From Deinococcus phoenicis (GTDB lineage: Bacteria; Deinococcota; Deinococci; Deinococcales; Deinococcaceae): a stretch of DNA of 64,000 nucleotides. The notes under the pieces are model-generated. The model saw nothing but the letters and a program-made list of their open reading frames with translations, was not told the DNA's origin and made no database searches. Location: the NCBI RefSeq assembly GCF_000599865.1, contig NZ_JHAC01000093.1, positions 1 to 64,000 of the forward strand. Direction: 5' to 3'. Made by a program: the position numbers and the translations under genes. Shown piece by piece: positions 36,261 to 46,180 of this stretch (within the stretch, counting starts at the first letter, position 1; every line of letters starts with the position of its first letter).

Positions 36261-36839
36261 GTGACGAAATCCTCGCCTCAACTTCGTGTGGTCCCGCCTG
36301 TTCCCCTGTGGCGGCGTCTCCTCCCTCCTCTTCTGGCGGCCGGGGTCGTCGCCGTGCTGGGGATGGCGCTGCTGAGCCCCAATCGGAGCGCCACCACCGG
36401 CGGCCCGCTCGTCGGGAAACCGGCGCCCGACTTCACCCTGTCCAGTCTGGACGGGGCGCGGGTGAGCCTGGCGTCCCTCCGGGGCCGTCCGGTGGTGCTG
36501 AACTTCTGGGCGTCGTGGTGTGTGCCCTGCCGCCAGGAAGCGCCCCTCTTCCGTGAACTCAGCGAACGGCAGGCAGGAGGAACGGGCCTGGCGGTGGTCG
36601 GCATCCTCTTTCAGGAGACGCAGGAGCAGAACGCCCGCGCGTTCATTCGCGAGTTTGCCCTCGCCTACCCCAGCCTCCGTGATCCCAGCTCCAGGACGGC
36701 CATCAATTACGGTGTGGGCGGGATCCCCGAGACGTTCTTCATCGACCGCCAGGGCGTGATCCAGTATGTGGACCGCGGTGGGCTGACCCGCGAGCGGCTG
36801 AACGTGGGGCTGCAGAAGATCGGGGTGGCGGGACTGTGA
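36261..36839 (+). CDS. TlpA/ResA-type thiol-disulfide protein
   Basis: A membrane anchor (about 18-38) and a thioredoxin fold with [14 protein letters not shown] and [12 protein letters not shown]. It closely resembles 13015-13524. The GTG start lies 2 nt after TACCTG-like -10 sequence. CcmH overlaps its stop, so cytochrome c maturation is a likely role. Confidence 0.82.
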   Translation: MTKSSPQLRVVPPVPLWRRLLPPLLAAGVVAVLGMALLSPNRSATTGGPLVGKPAPDFTLSSLDGARVSLASLRGRPVVLNFWASWCVPCRQEAPLFRELSERQAGGTGLAVVGILFQETQEQNARAFIREFALAYPSLRDPSSRTAINYGVGGIPETFFIDRQGVIQYVDRGGLTRERLNVGLQKIGVAGL

Positions 36840-37309
36840 AGCACCGGCTGCTTCCCGTGTTCTGTGGCCTCCTGCTGTCGGCCGCCCTGGCCCTGACGCC
36901 CGAGCAGGAGGCCCGGACCGAGCGACTGGGCAACAACCTCCGCTGCCCCATCTGCACTGGCCTGCCCATCACCGAAAGCACCAATGACCTGAGCGTGCAG
37001 ATGCTGCGGGAAGTGCGGCAGCAGGTGGCGGCGGGACGCGGTGACCGTGAGATCTACGCCTACTTCGCCGCGCGGTACGGGAACTTCGTGCTGCTCGACC
37101 CGCCGAAGGAGGGCAGCAACCTGCTGCTGTGGGGCGCGCCCCTCGCCGCGCTGGCTGTCGGGGGCGCGGTGCTGGGGCGTTTCCTGCACCGCCGGCACCC
37201 CGCGGATGAGGCGGCCCCGCCCGTGACGGAGGAACCCTTCGACCCCTACCTGGCGGAAGTGCAGCGGAAGACGCGGCCGGACGATCTCCGGGAAGGGGAC
37301 GGTGCATGA
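36836..37309 (+). CDS. ccmH: CcmH-family cytochrome c maturation protein
   Basis: Signal peptide, CxxC in [13 protein letters not shown], and a C-terminal membrane helix (about 95-115), as in CcmH/CycL proteins that reduce apocytochrome c. The GTG overlaps the TlpA stop. A C-terminal tail follows. No haem lyase is seen nearby. Confidence 0.83.
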   Translation: MKHRLLPVFCGLLLSAALALTPEQEARTERLGNNLRCPICTGLPITESTNDLSVQMLREVRQQVAAGRGDREIYAYFAARYGNFVLLDPPKEGSNLLLWGAPLAALAVGGAVLGRFLHRRHPADEAAPPVTEEPFDPYLAEVQRKTRPDDLREGDGA

Positions 37310-37641
37310 TGCTCGGTGTGGCGGGGCTGGCCCTGGGCCTGCTGGTGCTCCCAGGGCGGGGGCCGCTGCGCGGGAACGCCCCCGACCTGACGCCAGGCAG
37401 GCTGCGCGCCGTGAACATGCGTCCCAAAAGTGGCAGGCCCACCTTCCTGAAGCCTACCGGGCTGAGCGCCTGGCTCAATCTGCTGAACTCTGGAAGGCCG
37501 GTGAAGGTGGGATCGATGACCCGCGGGTGGCGTCCCGACGGCAAGTGGGCTATGGGGGTTCAGCCCCGTCGCGCGGAGCGAGACCGTCTGCTCCTGTGCC
37601 CCTTCCACGGCTTGATGCCGGGGAGCGCGGGCCATGCATGA
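37306..37641 (+). CDS. Short membrane-anchored protein, possibly a shifted CcmI-like gene
   Basis: The start ([17 protein letters not shown]) is a good membrane anchor and overlaps ccmH. After about residue 35 this frame looks unnatural, while another frame (37410-37500: [18 protein letters not shown]) looks more protein-like, so a frameshift is possible. CcmI usually follows CcmH. Low confidence. Confidence 0.4.
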   Translation: MMLGVAGLALGLLVLPGRGPLRGNAPDLTPGRLRAVNMRPKSGRPTFLKPTGLSAWLNLLNSGRPVKVGSMTRGWRPDGKWAMGVQPRRAERDRLLLCPFHGLMPGSAGHA

Positions 37642-38314
37642 GCCTGCCTCCCTCCAACAGGCTCAGGACCAGTGGCAGCGGTCCTGGTCACGTCTGCTCG
37701 TCGCCAGTGCCGCCGGAATCACGGCGGCCCTCGTCCTCCCGGTCCCCTCGTCCGTGTTGGTGCGGATCGTCGCTGGCTGGGATGCCGGGGCGATCACCCT
37801 GCTGGCCTTGACCTGGAGGTTCATCCTGCGTTCGTCGCCTGAGCGCACCCGGTATGCCGCCGCTGCCGAAGACCCCGGGCGCGCCGCCGTGAATGCGGTT
37901 GTTCTCGGCTCCAGCCTCGTGAGTCTCGTCGCCTCGGCCATCGTGATCGAACACGCCAAACGCCTGGAGCCGGGCGCGCCCCTGCTGGCCATCGCCGTAT
38001 CCGTGATCGCCGTGCTGAGCGGCTGGTTCCTGACACACACCACCTACACGCTGCGCTACGCGCATCTCTACTACAGCGATTGGGATGCGGAGGCGGGGCC
38101 GGACGGTGGCCTGGAGTTCCCCGGATCGAAGGCACCCTCCGCCCTTGACTTCGCCTATTTCGCCTTTGTTATCGGCATGACCTTTCAAGTCTCGGACGTC
38201 GACATCTCCAGCCCCGTCATTCGCAAGGTGGCCTTGTGGCAAGGTATGACCGCGTTCTGGTTCAACGTCGCAATCCTCGCGCTGACCCTGAACGTGCTCG
38301 GCAGCCAGATCTGA
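37634..38314 (+). CDS. DUF1345 membrane protein
   Basis: About six helices with the DUF1345 features THTTYTLRYAHLYY and DFAYFAFVIGMTFQVSDVDI. Function unknown. ATG after GGGGAGCGCGGGCC. Widely conserved in bacteria. Confidence 0.82.
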   Translation: MHEPASLQQAQDQWQRSWSRLLVASAAGITAALVLPVPSSVLVRIVAGWDAGAITLLALTWRFILRSSPERTRYAAAAEDPGRAAVNAVVLGSSLVSLVASAIVIEHAKRLEPGAPLLAIAVSVIAVLSGWFLTHTTYTLRYAHLYYSDWDAEAGPDGGLEFPGSKAPSALDFAYFAFVIGMTFQVSDVDISSPVIRKVALWQGMTAFWFNVAILALTLNVLGSQI

Positions 38315-38566
38315 TGCCAGCCTGGGCGCCTTACTGACACCTGAAGCGACAACCTGTCTCGTCATGTGGTGTGCGGCCACCCTGCAGTTCATGGTGAACG
38401 CGATCAAGCCGCCCGCGGACGGTACGGGGACAGAACCACCACAGCGGTGGGTGAGCGCGCCGGACAATGGATCCACCAGGGACATCTCCCGATGACCCGC
38501 GTGAACTTGCGCCAGTCCGCGATGACTTGTGGATGACCAACATCAAGAACAGGCTTGTTCTGACCC
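38315..38566. other. Intergenic region
   Basis: No supported gene, RNA or repeat was seen here; short open frames look like shadows. Confidence 0.4.
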
Positions 38567-39100
38567 TCAATCCACTCCCCCGCCATTTTCTGGTTTCTGG
38601 AGGAACTGAGCCAGCGCTGGGGCGAGGACGAGACAGGCGTCGTGATGCGTGCCACTGCTACCTACCACGCCAGCCTGCTGGCAAACCCCGACGGACCTGA
38701 AGCCTCCAGTCTCACGGCGGCTCGGGTGGCGGCGGAGGTGGCCCGGGACGTGGTCGAGGGGCTCCTGGAGGGCGTGGCGGGTACCCCCTGAACACTCAGG
38801 CCTCCTGTTCCTGTTGCCAGCTCCAGACCGCGCCTCTCTCCGCTGAGACCATCTGCGCGGCATCTGGTTTCCTCCGGCCTCTGGTCTCTGGCTGCCCCAG
38901 GTGTTGGTCTCGGCGCTCGGGGCTGGACCTTCTGTCCAGTTACGCTCGGCAACGTCGTCGTCCGGCTCGACTGCCCGCAGCAGCCTCACCTTGCGTCCCG
39001 TCGGCGTCTCGTTGTCTGCCGCCCCGGGTGTCGTGTGCGGCACGTTCATGAGGACGATCTCCCCCAGCCGCGGCTCATCTGGCTTCTTCTGATCGGACAT
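38567..39100 (-). CDS. Hypothetical protein, possibly shifted in its second half
   Basis: The start MSDQKKPDEPRLGEIVLM follows AGAAGGAGGTTCGG, a strong RBS. The first 65 residues look like a real protein; the remainder is Arg-rich and may be out of frame. No family recognised. Confidence 0.4.
   Translation of the reverse strand: MSDQKKPDEPRLGEIVLMNVPHTTPGAADNETPTGRKVRLLRAVEPDDDVAERNWTEGPAPSAETNTWGSQRPEAGGNQMPRRWSQRREARSGAGNRNRRPECSGGTRHALQEPLDHVPGHLRRHPSRRETGGFRSVGVCQQAGVVGSSGTHHDACLVLAPALAQFLQKPENGGGVD
38645..38791 (+). pseudogene. Small remnant open frame
   Basis: 48 codons (MRATATYHASLLANPDG, then AARVAAEVARDVVEGLL) with normal-looking composition, continuing an upstream frame without a start. 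Overlaps the opposite frame at 38567-39100; at most one is real. Confidence 0.25.
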
Positions 39101-39303
39101 CCGAACCTCCTTCTGTGCAGGGCGGTATGCAAGGTCTTCAGCTTCTCCTGCGCCTCTCACCTTGTCGCCAGGTGAAGAGTCCGCTGTTCAGCCCGCGTAA
39201 AACAGGACTGGCGCCCAGGGGGGAACGCGACAGCCTGGCCACGCCCGGCTGGGCGAAATTCAGTTTCCAAGCGTCCATACACCCTTCTCGCCCAACTCCC
39301 GTC
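39101..39303. other. Intergenic region
   Basis: No supported gene between the hypothetical gene and the pseudogene downstream. Confidence 0.4.
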
Positions 39304-40520
39304 TCAATCTTCATGTGGCGGGGGCTGGTCGGGATCGCAGTAGTCGATGGCCGCCCCGGTCTGGAAGGTGCCCACCACGATCTCCCGCCTGAAGGGGTAG
39401 CCGAGGCGTACCCCCTCCGCCGCACGCTCCAAAGTGAAGCGCTGGCCCTTCCGCACGGGCGTGTCCCCGAGCACCAGGGGCCGCTTTGCCCCGTAGATCG
39501 CGCAGTACGGGGTGCAGAAGTAGAAGCCCAGGGGCCGACCCTGCCCGTTCTTCGCCATCACCGCGCCGCCCGTCTCCACAGCCTGGCGAATCTCGTCTCA
39601 CAACGCCACGCTCACCGCCGGGTCGGGATCAAGCGCCCACATCTCGTCGATCACGCGCCGGGCGTTGGGGTCCTGCCGCAGAAAGGCCACGCTGTTCGGG
39701 TCGGTCATCACCCAGGGATCGCAGCCCAGCTCGCCGGGCAGGGGCGTGCGGAGAAAGGAGCCCTGAGCACCCTGGGGGCGGCGCGCCCACCCTCGGTCAG
39801 CAGCGCGGGATAGCTGATGAGCTGCCCGACCCGGTACAGCCCCTCGCTGGCCTGTTTCGCGTGCGCCTCGATCTGCTCGTTGCTCGTGCAGGACCAGGGA
39901 GGCCCCAGGCCGGTACATCCCCGCGACGTCATTCGCTTTCGACAGCGCCCCCTCGAACTGTCCGCGCAACCGGGTCAGCCTGGCCGCATCGGCCTCGGGG
40001 GTGGCCTTCCCCAGGGCGTGCATGGCGGCCTCGGCGTGGACCCGCATAGCGTCCAGGGCCGCGATCATCGCGTCGAGGTGGGGCCTGGGACAGGGTTCCA
40101 CCGGCGACCAATCAGGAAGCCGGGCGGGCAACGTCCCGGCGGGCAGGGCGAAGTCCGGGTCGTGTCCCGCCTGGCTCGCGTGGCCCAGCCAGCGCCCCAC
40201 TTCGGTGTAATAGGCGTTCACCTGGTCGAAGGTCACGGGCGGCACGAAGCCCACCGTGTCCGGATCGGCGGCATCATCGGCCTCCAGCATCTTGTCTCCC
40301 AGGGTTTGCAGGGCGAAGGCGTTCCAGGCGCAGGCGAGTTCGAGGCCGACGTGGCGCTTCACTGCGAAGGGGCGCTCTCCGCTGACGGTGAGGTCGAAGC
40401 GGCGGCGTCGAGCAGCGGGTGGACCTGCGCGCCGGCCCGCCGGTAGGCGTACAGCGTCTCGGCGTCGCGCTCGCCACAGGTAAAGGCCCGCACACGGGTC
40501 CACACTCCTGGAGTGTCCAT
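39304..40520 (-). pseudogene. Multiply frameshifted gene of unknown family
   Basis: The gene starts ATG at 40520 after TAACGT (a good -10) and would encode about 400 residues. Shifts are needed near 40405, 39890 and 39760, and a stop at 39598-39600 interrupts the frame before ETGGAVMAKNGQGRPLGFYF. Recognisable stretches include LQTLGDKMLEADDAADPD and QIEAHAKQASEGLYRVGQL. No homologous family recognised. Confidence 0.55.
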
Positions 40521-40592
40521 GCCTGTACGTTACGTCACCTTTTTGCTGGACGTTCCCGCAGGTGCGTGGTGGACGAGGAGGGGCCACGGCCT

Positions 40593-41243
40593 TCACAGAT
40601 GTTCCCCTCCCTCACCGTGCAGGGCGCGCCACACCAGGGACAGGGCGAACGCCCACATCAGCGACCCGACCAGCACGTCCAGCCCCCGCCACGCGTGGGG
40701 AGAACGGAACAGCGGCGCGAGGCGTTCACCGCCCAGGGCCAGCAGCGCGTACCAGGCGCAGGACGCCGCGATGGCGCCCAAGGCGAAGAGCGTCCGGCCG
40801 CCGGGCGAGAAGGGCGCGGCGACGGCCCCGAACAGCACCACGCTGTCCAGGTATGGGTGCGGGTTGAGCAGGGTCAGGCCCAGGGCAGTGACCGCCACCT
40901 GGCGGGCGGGACCCGCGGCCTGCGGCGTGGCCCGGGCGTCGATGACCTTCGGGTGCCGGGCGGCACAAAAGGCCTTCCAGCCATGCCAGAACAGGAACGC
41001 GGCCCCGCCCCAGGCCGCGAGCAGCGCCAGCGCAGGGAGCCCGGTGAGCAATGCCCCGATGCCAGTCGTGCCGAGGGTGATAAACAGCGCGTCGGCCAGG
41101 ACACCCGCCGTTCCCGCGACGAGCGGGTGGTGGCGGTGCAGGGCCTGGCGCAACACGAAGGCGTTCAGCGCACTTACGCCGATCAGGTGCGCGGCACTTA
41201 CCCCAAAGCCTTGAACCAGTGCGGCTGGAATGACTTCAGCCAT
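40593..41243 (-). CDS. LysE/ArgO-family exporter
   Basis: The 216-residue protein has six hydrophobic segments and GLTLLNPHPYLDSVVLFG, the LysE/ArgO signature. RBS AAGGAGGGGT precedes the ATG. Basic amino acid export is the family default, but the operator it shares with the CadC-like repressor gene suggests metal control; CadD-type exporters are in the same superfamily. Confidence 0.82.
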   Translation of the reverse strand: MAEVIPAALVQGFGVSAAHLIGVSALNAFVLRQALHRHHPLVAGTAGVLADALFITLGTTGIGALLTGLPALALLAAWGGAAFLFWHGWKAFCAARHPKVIDARATPQAAGPARQVAVTALGLTLLNPHPYLDSVVLFGAVAAPFSPGGRTLFALGAIAASCAWYALLALGGERLAPLFRSPHAWRGLDVLVGSLMWAFALSLVWRALHGEGGEHL

Positions 41244-41263
41244 ACCCCTCCTTGATCGGGAAT

Positions 41264-41279
41264 TGAGAACGGCTTCTCA
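41264..41279. promoter_or_regulatory. Palindromic operator upstream of lysE
   Basis: TGAGAACGGCTTCTCA, identical to 24323-24338, 21 bp before the lysE start. Confidence 0.65.
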
Positions 41280-41351
41280 CAGCGCCGAGCCTACCAGCCG
41301 GGATGTTGCGGTGGAGGGGACCACCTCTCGAACAGCGGGGGGTATGGAGTG

Positions 41352-41660
41352 TCAGCAGGTGACGGGGGAAGCGGCCTCCGCCACCGTGACCGTCCGGGTG
41401 TTGGCCAGGGTGCCCATGCTGTCTCAGCAGGCGGTGAAGACCAGCAGCGGCACCAGCGCGAAGGGAATCCTGAAGGAAAGCACCACCTGCGAGAGCACGA
41501 GCGTGCCCGTGGGGTTGAACTCCACCAGGATCACCGCGAAGGCGGGCGGCATGGTGATCAAAGGCGCAAGCCCACGAAGCCCTGCATCACCGCCTGCACA
41601 GCCACCGTACCCGCTGTCGACCTGGAGACAGCAGCGCAGACGCCAGGGCCGCCCCTCAGG
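41352..41660 (-). pseudogene. Decayed NRAMP (MntH-like) C-terminus
   Basis: Fragments read [37 protein letters not shown] and [17 protein letters not shown], the last helices of MntH, with frameshifts and an in-frame TGA. The N-terminal half is missing. Confidence 0.7.
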
Positions 41661-41770
41661 CCATGCAGGGCACCCTGGGGGTGGTCAGCGCCGAGGATGA
41701 GGGCACGACCTTGACCCTGGAACTGCCGGCTGTATTCACTGGAAGCGTATCTGGCGCTCCAGTGTCGTAA
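41650..41770 (+). pseudogene. Histidine-kinase C-terminal remnant
   Basis: The frame reads [18 protein letters not shown] then TLELPAVF, the end of a HATPase domain, and stops at TAA 41768. No upstream kinase part remains. Confidence 0.6.
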
Positions 41771-41891
41771 GTCTGGACAGAGTTCCCTGCCACCCAGAAG
41801 CGCGAGGTGCCCTGCGTGCGTTGAGCCGGCCACGCTGTTGGCGCCAGAAGACCTGACCCTGGCCATCACCGAGGTACGCCCCGCTGTGAAC

Positions 41892-41908
41892 TTTTACATG
41901 AACCTTTG
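41892..41908 (+). promoter_or_regulatory. Degenerate 11-bp direct-repeat box
   Basis: TTTTACATGAACCTTTG resembles the CTTTAC-N5-CTTTAC boxes at 43643, 44378 and 44422. It precedes the M23 gene at 41940, with GATGCT as a possible -10. Confidence 0.4.
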
Positions 41909-41939
41909 ATGAAGAAGTGTGCGATGCTCCCTCCCGTCG

Positions 41940-42707
41940 ATGCGTTCTCAACTGATGCTCCTGCTGCTGGCCGGTGCCAGCGTCGCTGTGGCCACGGAAG
42001 AATCACTCCCGTTTCCCGTAGCGGTGCCGCTTGCCGCGCCCGCCTTGCCAGGCGGGTCCTCAGGGACGCCCGCCGTGTGGAACGTGCAGCCGGGCGAGAC
42101 CCTCTACGGCATTGCCCGCCGGTACGGCATCAGCCTGGCCGAGTTGCTGGCGCTGAACCCGGCCGTGGATGCGAGGCGGCCCCTGATGGTCGGACGTGCC
42201 CTGGTGGTGCCGACCGCTGTCCCTGGACCGGTACCGCCGCCAGCCGCACCTATACCTATGGCAACGGGAATAAGCAGTCCTGTTGCGGCCCCAATGGCCA
42301 GTCGCGCGGCGCTGAGCGGGCCGTGGGTCCTGCCCGTGTCCGGGGCGCGGCTCACGAGCACGTTCTCGCCGCAGCACCTGGGCCTGGACCTCGCCGCGTC
42401 CGCAGGAACGCCCGTCCTGGCGGCGGCAGCAGGTGTGGTCACGGAGTCCCGGCTGGACACCCGCACCGGCTGGGGGTGGACTGTCGTGGTGGACCACGGG
42501 AATGGCCTGCGCACCCGCTACAGCCACAACCGTGAGAACCTGGCGCAGGTGGGGGATCAAGTGGCGGCAGGCCAGCCGATTGCCTGGGTGGGCAGTACGG
42601 GCAACAGCACCGGTCCTCACCTCGACTACCGGGTCACGATGGCCGGAACGCCGGTGGACCCGCTGGAACTGCACAACCTCCCGCCGGAACACTTTGCTGC
42701 CCGTTGA
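41940..42707 (+). CDS. Exported LysM-M23 peptidase
   Basis: A signal peptide, one LysM domain (WNVQPGETLYGIARRYG) and an M23 domain with HLGLDLAAS, WTVVVDHGNGL and RYSHN. ATG at 41940 has no clear RBS and may be leaderless. A GTG at 41919 is open too. It is convergent with the paralogue at 42848. Confidence 0.85.
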   Translation: MRSQLMLLLLAGASVAVATEESLPFPVAVPLAAPALPGGSSGTPAVWNVQPGETLYGIARRYGISLAELLALNPAVDARRPLMVGRALVVPTAVPGPVPPPAAPIPMATGISSPVAAPMASRAALSGPWVLPVSGARLTSTFSPQHLGLDLAASAGTPVLAAAAGVVTESRLDTRTGWGWTVVVDHGNGLRTRYSHNRENLAQVGDQVAAGQPIAWVGSTGNSTGPHLDYRVTMAGTPVDPLELHNLPPEHFAAR

Positions 42708-42847
42708 GCCGGGGCGAGTGCCGATGAATAGGGCGAGGGCGACGCGCCCGCAGTAGGGGACAACCGTGGGAGGCTTGCCCGGGTGAGTCTCCCGCCACGG
42801 CGGCGTTCAGTTCTTCTCGAGCCCCCGGCCCCGCTCACCCTCCAACA

Positions 42848-43615
42848 TCAGTCCAGGCTGAACGGGCTGATGGGCTGCCCCTGCACCGTCACGCGGTAAT
42901 CCAGGTGCGGTCCGGTGCTGTTGCCGGTACTGCCCACCCGGCCGATCACCTGCCCGGCCTCGACGCGGCTCCCGACCGGGACCAGGTTCGCGGAATTGTG
43001 GCTGTAGCGGGTCTGCAGGCCGTTGCCGTGGTCTACCACAATCGTCCAGCCCCAGCCACTCTGCGCGTCGAAGCGGGACTCAGTCACCACGCCGGGTGCC
43101 GCTGCGCGGATGGGCGTGCCGGTCGGCACCGCCAGATCCACCCCCTCGTGTCCGGAGCGAAAGGGGGTGGTCACGCGGCCGGTGACCGGCATGACCGGCG
43201 AGACGCGAATAGACGCCGGGCGAACGACGGGCATGGTGGGAGACCGCTGGGAGGCGGCCATCCGGGAGGGCAGGGTCAGTTTCTGCCCCACCTGTAGGGG
43301 CTGCTGCGCATTCAACCCCCGGTTCGCGGCGACGAGCGCGGCCACGGTGGTCCCCTCACGCCGGGCTATTCCAGAGAGGGTATCACCGGGCTGGACGGTC
43401 CAGACCCGGCCCACGGGGGGTGGCAACGTGACGCGCGTCCCCGCCTTCAAGGCCCCTTGCGGCAGAGCCGGGTTGGCACGTGCCAGAGCCTGGGGAGTGG
43501 TGCCGTACCGTACGGCCAGACGGGTGAGCGTGTCGCCCGGTTGCGTACTCACCGTCGCTGCGGCAGCGACAGGGAGACCAGACAGGACGAGGGTAAGCAG
43601 AAGTTGACGTCGCAT
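42848..43615 (-). CDS. Exported LysM-M23 peptidase
   Basis: A signal peptide, two LysM domains (VSTQPGDTL, WTVQPGDTLSGIA) and an M23 domain with HEGVDLAVP, WTIVVDHGNGL and RYSHN. Very similar to 31740-32501. The ATG at 43615 follows a CTTTAC direct-repeat box, so the second two-component system may control it. Confidence 0.86.
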   Translation of the reverse strand: MRRQLLLTLVLSGLPVAAAATVSTQPGDTLTRLAVRYGTTPQALARANPALPQGALKAGTRVTLPPPVGRVWTVQPGDTLSGIARREGTTVAALVAANRGLNAQQPLQVGQKLTLPSRMAASQRSPTMPVVRPASIRVSPVMPVTGRVTTPFRSGHEGVDLAVPTGTPIRAAAPGVVTESRFDAQSGWGWTIVVDHGNGLQTRYSHNSANLVPVGSRVEAGQVIGRVGSTGNSTGPHLDYRVTVQGQPISPFSLD

Positions 43616-43642
43616 GAATGCGTGCCAGCTTGCCCTACCTTT

Positions 43643-43659
43643 GTAAAGATTGCGTAAAG
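43643..43659 (-). promoter_or_regulatory. 11-bp direct-repeat regulator box
   Basis: Minus strand CTTTACGCAATCTTTAC, two CTTTAC units 11 bp apart, upstream of the M23 gene at 43615. Confidence 0.6.
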
Positions 43660-43709
43660 ACGCTCGCAGTTCGGGGGCTTGGCACTGGACACCGGCAGCG
43701 AAGCGCGGC

Positions 43710-43742
43710 AAAAAAAGCGCGTGCCCCGGGAAGGAGGCACGC
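43710..43742 (-). terminator. Rho-independent terminator of the DUF305 gene
   Basis: Minus strand GCGTGCC...GGCACGC stem followed by GCTTTTTTT, directly after the DUF305 stop. Confidence 0.75.
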
Positions 43743-43755
43743 AAAGGGGGAAGCT

Positions 43756-44355
43756 TTACAAGCCGCGCTTCAGCAACCACAGGCGGAAGTCATACACCTC
43801 GTTGGCCTGATCGCGGACGATGGCGCGCGCGAGCTTCAGAATGCGGGGGTCACTGCTCTTCTGGAGCGCGATGGTCGCCATGTCGATGGCCGACGTGTGG
43901 TGGGGTACCATGCCCTGAACGAAGGCCACGTCGGGATTTTTTGCCTTCCTCACGCTGTCCGCCATGCCGCTCATGCTGCCCTTCATCATGTTCGCCATGG
44001 CCGCGTCACTGCCGCCGTAGCTCCGGAGCAGCGTGTTCATCTGCTTGATCTCGCTTTCCTGCGCCTTGATGATCGCGTTCGCCCAGGTCTTCACCGTCGC
44101 GTCCTTGCTGATGGGGAGTACGGCACGCGCCATGTCCACCGCCATCTGGTGATGGGGGATCATCATGCTCAGGAAGGCCCGGTCGAAGGCCTTGCCCTGG
44201 AGTTTTTCCAGCCCGCTCATGTCCATCTTCATGGTCATGCCGCTCTGGCCGGACATGCCGCTCATGTTGCCGTGGTTCATCCCACCCATGCTGCCCTGCG
44301 CCAAGCCCAGCCCACTCACGCTAAGGGCGGCCATCAAAAGAAGATTCCGTTTCAC
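43756..44355 (-). CDS. DUF305 exported protein
   Basis: A signal peptide is followed by a Met/Gly/His-rich segment (MGGMNHGNMSGMSGQ) and the two DUF305 halves with MIPHHQMAVDMA and MVPHHTSAIDMA. A likely copper-binding periplasmic protein. GTG start at 44355 lies about 6 nt after TATCTT, so leaderless. A CTTTAC box lies 10 bp upstream of that -10. Confidence 0.86.
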   Translation of the reverse strand: MKRNLLLMAALSVSGLGLAQGSMGGMNHGNMSGMSGQSGMTMKMDMSGLEKLQGKAFDRAFLSMMIPHHQMAVDMARAVLPISKDATVKTWANAIIKAQESEIKQMNTLLRSYGGSDAAMANMMKGSMSGMADSVRKAKNPDVAFVQGMVPHHTSAIDMATIALQKSSDPRILKLARAIVRDQANEVYDFRLWLLKRGL

Positions 44356-44377
44356 GCCCGGAAGATAGTGGGGCCCT

Positions 44378-44394
44378 GTAAAATTCGTGTAAAG
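44378..44394 (-). promoter_or_regulatory. 11-bp direct-repeat regulator box (DUF305)
   Basis: Minus strand CTTTACACGAATTTTAC; 10 bp before TATCTT. Confidence 0.62.
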
Positions 44395-44421
44395 CCTGGA
44401 AGCCATCACCTCCCTCGGCAC

Positions 44422-44438
44422 CTTTACAGCAACTTTAC
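44422..44438 (+). promoter_or_regulatory. 11-bp direct-repeat regulator box (lgt)
   Basis: CTTTACAGCAACTTTAC; 10 bp before TACCGT (44449-44454), the likely -10 of lgt. Confidence 0.62.
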
Positions 44439-44458
44439 AGACGCTGCGTACCGTTGCT

Positions 44459-44482
44459 GTGGGCTGACCCTTCTCAGCCCAC
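44459..44482 (+). promoter_or_regulatory. Leader hairpin in the lgt 5' UTR
   Basis: GTGGGCTGA (44459-44467) and TCAGCCCAC (44474-44482) form a perfect 9-bp stem with a 6-nt loop, just before the RBS. It may stabilise the mRNA or be a control element. Confidence 0.55.
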
Positions 44483-44493
44483 ATGGAGGCGGA

Positions 44494-45441
<948 letters not shown>

Positions 45442-45514
45442 CCGAACTGGCCGTTCTCCCAAGTCGCCACAGACGCCCTGCCGCTGGATCAGGCCGAGGG
45501 ACACAGGAGCCCGT

Positions 45515-46180
45515 ATGGCCGTTGTCCTGATCGTGGATGACGACCCGGCCATCCTGGAGATCCTCAGCGCGTACCTTGCGGCGGAGGGACACTCGGTGGT
45601 GATCGAGGACGACGGCCTGGCGGCCTTGCCGCTGCTGGCCCGGGCGGACGTGGCGATTATCGACTGGATGCTGCCGGGGATGAGCGGGGTGGAACTGGCC
45701 GCGCATGCCCGGCGTGAACACCCGCAGTTGCCGGTGCTGCTCCTCACCGCCCGGGGCGAGGTGGAGGACCGTCTGGCGGGCCTGAACGCTGGCGCGGACG
45801 ATTACATGGTCAAGCCGTTCAGCCCGCGGGAGGTGGTGGCCCGCGTCCGCGCGCTGCTGCGCCGGGTGGGTGTGCGGGAACGCATCGAGACGGGGTCACT
45901 CGTGCTGGACCTGGCGGGCCGGTTCGCCAAACTGCAGGGTCAGCCGCTGGCCCTCTCCCGCACCGAGTTCGACCTGCTGGCGACGCTGGCGCAGCACCCG
46001 GGTCTGGTCTGGTCGCGGGAGCGGCTGGTGGAGCGCGTGTGGGGACCGGACTACCCTGGGGTCACGCGGGTCGTAGACATGCACATCACCGCGCTGCGCC
46101 GCAAGCTCGGCGACGATGCGGACGCACCGACGTTCATCGAGACGGTGCGGGGTCTGGGGTACCGTTTCCGGGAGGACTGA
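45515..46180 (+). CDS. OmpR-family response regulator
   Basis: Receiver with VDDDPAILEI, the phospho-acceptor Asp in IIDWMLPGMSG and Lys in MVKPFSPREV, then a winged helix ending VRGLGYRF. RBS CACAGGAGCCC. It is the best candidate to bind the CTTTAC boxes just upstream. Confidence 0.88.
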   Translation: MAVVLIVDDDPAILEILSAYLAAEGHSVVIEDDGLAALPLLARADVAIIDWMLPGMSGVELAAHARREHPQLPVLLLTARGEVEDRLAGLNAGADDYMVKPFSPREVVARVRALLRRVGVRERIETGSLVLDLAGRFAKLQGQPLALSRTEFDLLATLAQHPGLVWSRERLVERVWGPDYPGVTRVVDMHITALRRKLGDDADAPTFIETVRGLGYRFRED

